Below are positions 61,503 through 64,000 of a DNA stretch of 64,000 nt, in pieces. A program made the position numbers and the translations under genes. The first letter of the stretch is position 1. The number at the start of each line of letters is the position of its first letter. Origin of the DNA: an uncultured Pseudomonadales bacterium. GTDB taxonomy: Bacteria > Pseudomonadota > Gammaproteobacteria > Pseudomonadales > Azotimanducaceae. The notes under the pieces were generated by a model. It made no database searches and was not told where the DNA came from. It was given only the letters and a program-made list of their open reading frames with translations. The stretch covers positions 1 through 64,000 of the forward strand of contig CAKZWF010000010.1 of the NCBI GenBank assembly GCA_937921865.1, given 5' to 3'.

Positions 61503-63497
61503 GTGCGTATCATGTGGCAACTCTCAATCACCAGCCTGGTTTTGATCGTGGTCCTGTGCAGCACAGGCTGTACTGAGCATTTTGAAGCAACTCGCGCAGA
61601 AACTACCGAACGACGACAAACCTCCGACTGGCCGGAATACGGAGGTGGTCAGGGTCAGCGATTTGCCGATGTTGACCAGATCAACGCGGCAAACGTCGAC
61701 CAACTGCAACCCACTTGGATCTATCGTAGCGGCGATCAGTCAGATGGCAATTCCGCGGCCATACCCAGCGGTTCAGCCTTCGAGGTAACACCAGTGCTGG
61801 TCGAAGGGGCGCTGGTTTTCTGCACACCTTTCAATCGCGTCATCGCGCTGGATCCGTTAACCGGCGGTGAATTCTGGCGTTTCGACCCGAAAGTAGATCT
61901 GCGCGGTGACTACGGCAACCAACTGGTCTGCCGAGGCATCAGCCAGTGGATCGACCCGTTACCCGACCTGCGCTCCGCCTGCCGGTCGCGAATTTTCACC
62001 AACACCAACGATGGCTATCTGCTAGCGCTGGATGCAATGACCGGCAAACTCTGCAGCGATTTCGGTTCCGGCGGCCGTATCAATCTGAACCGGGGTGTCG
62101 GCGATCAGGACTATCTGGGCGAGTACCAGCTGACCTCCCCGCCACTGGTTGTTGGGGACCGGGTTGTTGCCGGTGGGGCGATTTCCGATAACCGCAGAGT
62201 CGATGCACCGAGCGGCGTCGTCCGCGCATACGACGCGCGCAGCGGCGAGCAGCTGTGGGCCAACGATCTGGCCCCGCCGGAATTTGACTACAACAGCGAA
62301 CCCGTCAGTGACGAAGGCTTCGCACTTGGCACGCCGAACGTCTGGGGCACCATGGTCGCTGATCAGGCGCGGGGGCTTATCTACCTGCCAACCGGCAATC
62401 CCTCACCCGACTACTATCGCAGCGGCGAACCCGACATGGACTACTACGGTACCGCCATCGTCGCCCTGCACGCCGACACCGGCAAAGTTGCCTGGCACTT
62501 CAATACCGTGATTAACGATTTCTGGGACTTCGACGTCGGCGGTCAGCCGAGTCTCGTCGATCTCGACATCGACGGTGAAACTGTCCCGGCTCTCATTGCC
62601 GGCACCAAGATGGGTTTTATTTTTGTCCTGAACCGGGCTTCCGGCGAGCCGATTGTTGACGTCAGTTATCAGCCGGTACCCGTAGAAGGACCGCTCGCAG
62701 CGCAACTCTCCCCCGTGCAGCCGTTTCCACCGGCCGCATACCGGGTCGCAGCCGAAATGACCGTCGACGACGCCTGGGGTATGACGCCTATTGATGAAGG
62801 CGAGTGTGAAGATATTCTCAACAGCGCCCGCACCGGGCCGATCTATACCCCGATCACCGAGGACTGGACAGTGGTTGCGCCGAGTAATCTCGGTGGCATC
62901 AACTGGGGCGGCGTCGCCGTTGACCCCAACCGACAGGTCATCGTCGCCCGCAGCAGCAACGTGCCTTTCCTGGTGCGTCTGATAAAACGGGATGAGTTCA
63001 AAGGCCGTCAGGGATTTGAGTTCAGCATCGAACTCGCCACCCAGCGCGGAACGCCTTACGCAATGGCTCGCCAACCGCTGCTGTCTTCCTGGGGATTACC
63101 CTGCAACAAACCACCCTGGGGCACCGTCACCGCGATAGACATCAACAGCGGCAAACAGCTGTGGCAAGTACCCCACGGCACGGTTCGGGATGTCTCACCG
63201 ATACCGATCCCCTGGAAAATTGGCGTTCCCGGTGTCGGCGCGCCGCTGATCACCAGCAGTGGTCTGGTATTTCTTGGTGGCGCCTGGGAGAACGTCCTGC
63301 GGGCTTTCGACCTCAGCACCGGTGCAGAGTTGTGGCAGGGACGCCTGCCGGCCGGTCCGCAAGCGACCCCTATGAGCTTCCAGGTAAAACTCGATGACGG
63401 TGACTACAAACAGCTTGTGGTCATTGCCGCAGGTGGCCATTCGTCGATGGGCTCAGATCTGGGTGACTATCTGATTGCGTTTGCGTTACCCGACTGA
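61503..63497 (+). CDS. Lipoprotein PQQ-dependent dehydrogenase (glucose dehydrogenase-like)
   Basis: A 664-residue quinoprotein of the eight-bladed propeller type. The lipobox CSTGC gives Cys23 after a short signal sequence, so it is membrane-attached in the periplasm. Propeller landmarks include WPEYGGGQGQRFADVDQIN, VIALDPLTGGEFWRFDPK, NVWGTMVADQARGLIYLPTGN, and GINWGGVAVDPN, with the end GGHSSMGSDLGDYLIAFALP. It resembles the soluble part of quinoprotein glucose dehydrogenase, without the N-terminal membrane helices. GTG 61503 keeps a charged n-region; ATG 61512 is an alternative. No pqq genes are in the window, so PQQ must be made or imported elsewhere. Confidence 0.93.
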   Translation: MRIMWQLSITSLVLIVVLCSTGCTEHFEATRAETTERRQTSDWPEYGGGQGQRFADVDQINAANVDQLQPTWIYRSGDQSDGNSAAIPSGSAFEVTPVLVEGALVFCTPFNRVIALDPLTGGEFWRFDPKVDLRGDYGNQLVCRGISQWIDPLPDLRSACRSRIFTNTNDGYLLALDAMTGKLCSDFGSGGRINLNRGVGDQDYLGEYQLTSPPLVVGDRVVAGGAISDNRRVDAPSGVVRAYDARSGEQLWANDLAPPEFDYNSEPVSDEGFALGTPNVWGTMVADQARGLIYLPTGNPSPDYYRSGEPDMDYYGTAIVALHADTGKVAWHFNTVINDFWDFDVGGQPSLVDLDIDGETVPALIAGTKMGFIFVLNRASGEPIVDVSYQPVPVEGPLAAQLSPVQPFPPAAYRVAAEMTVDDAWGMTPIDEGECEDILNSARTGPIYTPITEDWTVVAPSNLGGINWGGVAVDPNRQVIVARSSNVPFLVRLIKRDEFKGRQGFEFSIELATQRGTPYAMARQPLLSSWGLPCNKPPWGTVTAIDINSGKQLWQVPHGTVRDVSPIPIPWKIGVPGVGAPLITSSGLVFLGGAWENVLRAFDLSTGAELWQGRLPAGPQATPMSFQVKLDDGDYKQLVVIAAGGHSSMGSDLGDYLIAFALPD

Positions 63498-63505
63498 CTT
63501 TACGG

Positions 63506-63532
63506 GGCTCTGGCGCAACCGGCGCCTGAGCC
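63506..63532. terminator. Hairpin between convergent PQQ dehydrogenase and M20 genes
   Basis: GGCTC and GGCGC (63506-63516) pair with GCGCC and GAGCC (63522-63532), with one T-T mismatch and a 5-base loop. It sits 9 bases after the PQQ dehydrogenase stop. Neither strand has a T-run after it, so it is a likely but not textbook bidirectional terminator. Confidence 0.4.
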
Positions 63533-63544
63533 AGCTGGCGAATT

Positions 63545-64000
63545 TCAGTCGCTGGTATAAGCACGAACCAGACGATCGAGAAACTCCAGGCCGTCATAAT
63601 AGGATTCCACCAGCATGCGCTCATCGCGCCCATGCGCCCGAACGTCATCAATGTCTCCAAACAGACCTGAGACGCCGTATACGGGAATACCCAGGTTGCG
63701 GAAATAAAGCCCGTCGGTCGCTCCGGTGCTCATGGTCGGAATCACCACGACCCCAGGCCACATCTGTTCAGTGAGATCCGCAATCGGTGCCATCACTTCT
63801 TCGGTCAGCGCGGACGGCGGACTGGGTTTCGGCGGAGCAACCGGCTTGATACTGACTCCGGGATCAGCAATCACTTCAGTAAGAGTGACCTGCACGCTGG
63901 CGGGATCCACCCCTGGCAGAATTCGACAGTTGACAGTCGCCTGGGCACGCTGGGGCAGCGCGTTTTCCGCATGCCCCGCTGTCAACTGAGTGGCGACACA
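63545..64000 (-). CDS. M20-family metallopeptidase, C-terminal part (5' end cut by window)
   Basis: The minus-strand frame is open from the window edge to the stop at 63545, giving 151 residues. The text VATQLTAGHAENALPQRAQA then TVNCRILPG matches the end of the M20 dimerisation domain, and TMSTGATDGLYFRNLGIPVYGVSG with DDVRAHGRDERM is the second half of the metal domain, where the histidine in RAHGRDE is a zinc ligand. Relatives cleave amino acids or acyl groups from peptides. Whether a signal peptide exists cannot be seen. It is convergent with the PQQ dehydrogenase gene. Confidence 0.9.
   Translation of the reverse strand, partial: CVATQLTAGHAENALPQRAQATVNCRILPGVDPASVQVTLTEVIADPGVSIKPVAPPKPSPPSALTEEVMAPIADLTEQMWPGVVVIPTMSTGATDGLYFRNLGIPVYGVSGLFGDIDDVRAHGRDERMLVESYYDGLEFLDRLVRAYTSD

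Overview
This is a gene-dense, moderately GC-rich bacterial chromosome segment with short spacers, many 4-bp ATGA start/stop overlaps, and frequent GTG and TTG starts. The block miaB-phoH(ybeZ)-ybeY-corC-lnt-leuS-lptE-holA (26752-36209, minus strand) is the classic gammaproteobacterial ybe order. A DUF1820 protein lies beside it. Together with several acyl-CoA, short-chain dehydrogenase and quinoprotein genes, this suggests a chromosomal region of an aerobic, probably marine or environmental, gammaproteobacterium. I saw no tRNA, rRNA, insertion sequence, prophage or CRISPR array.

Layout. 1-4532 (minus): a cut-off AraC-like regulator, then three overlapping exported amidohydrolases, the last lacking the HxH metal motif. 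4632-7200 (plus): a MoxR-type AAA+ ATPase with a CoxE-like VWA protein. 7259-13353: a complete oligopeptide ABC importer (oppABCDF-like) whose OppC carries a fibronectin-III-like periplasmic insertion. 13449-16774: lipoprotein retropepsin-like protease, inactive transglutaminase-7TM protein and ATP-grasp ligase, a known peptide-ligase neighbourhood. 16733-21930: Nudix hydrolase, ABM monooxygenase, an orphan CobS/CobT pair, a histidine phosphatase and a HlyIII/PAQR protein. 22249-26669: an RND efflux permease and its adaptor. 26752-36209: the ybe block, covering outer-membrane biogenesis (LptE, Lnt), translation (LeuS, MiaB, YbeY) and replication (HolA). 36331-44295: DUF1820, acyl-CoA synthetase, GGDEF-EAL protein, FMN-dependent alpha-hydroxy-acid dehydrogenase, NAD(P)H-ferredoxin-type reductase, acyl-CoA dehydrogenase. 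44368-51318: Tag-like DNA glycosylase, a bacterial cereblon-type CULT domain protein, a PTPS-fold protein lacking catalytic residues, an SDR, a YhhQ-type transporter, a 2-hydroxyacid dehydrogenase, a luciferase-like oxidoreductase, an unknown exported protein and FolK. 51414-64000: zinc alcohol dehydrogenase, DegP/DegQ protease, MFS transporter, a large AsmA-like protein, alpha/beta hydrolase, a degenerate receiver protein, SDR, a lipoprotein PQQ dehydrogenase and a cut-off M20 peptidase.

The most interesting signals are: the CULT domain protein, whose tryptophan cage and zinc cysteines match cereblon spacing; the FnIII-like domain inside OppC; a two-hairpin convergent intergenic element (42919-43001) whose loop is anti-Shine-Dalgarno-like on one strand and GGA-rich on the other; two gene ends (oppA-like and RND adaptor) followed by short tandem repeats that re-copy terminal codons with stop codons; a PTPS-fold protein with its catalytic Cys and His replaced; and a phoH promoter whose spacer is a 19-bp dyad. 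All functional statements are read from sequence motifs and family knowledge; no searches were run.
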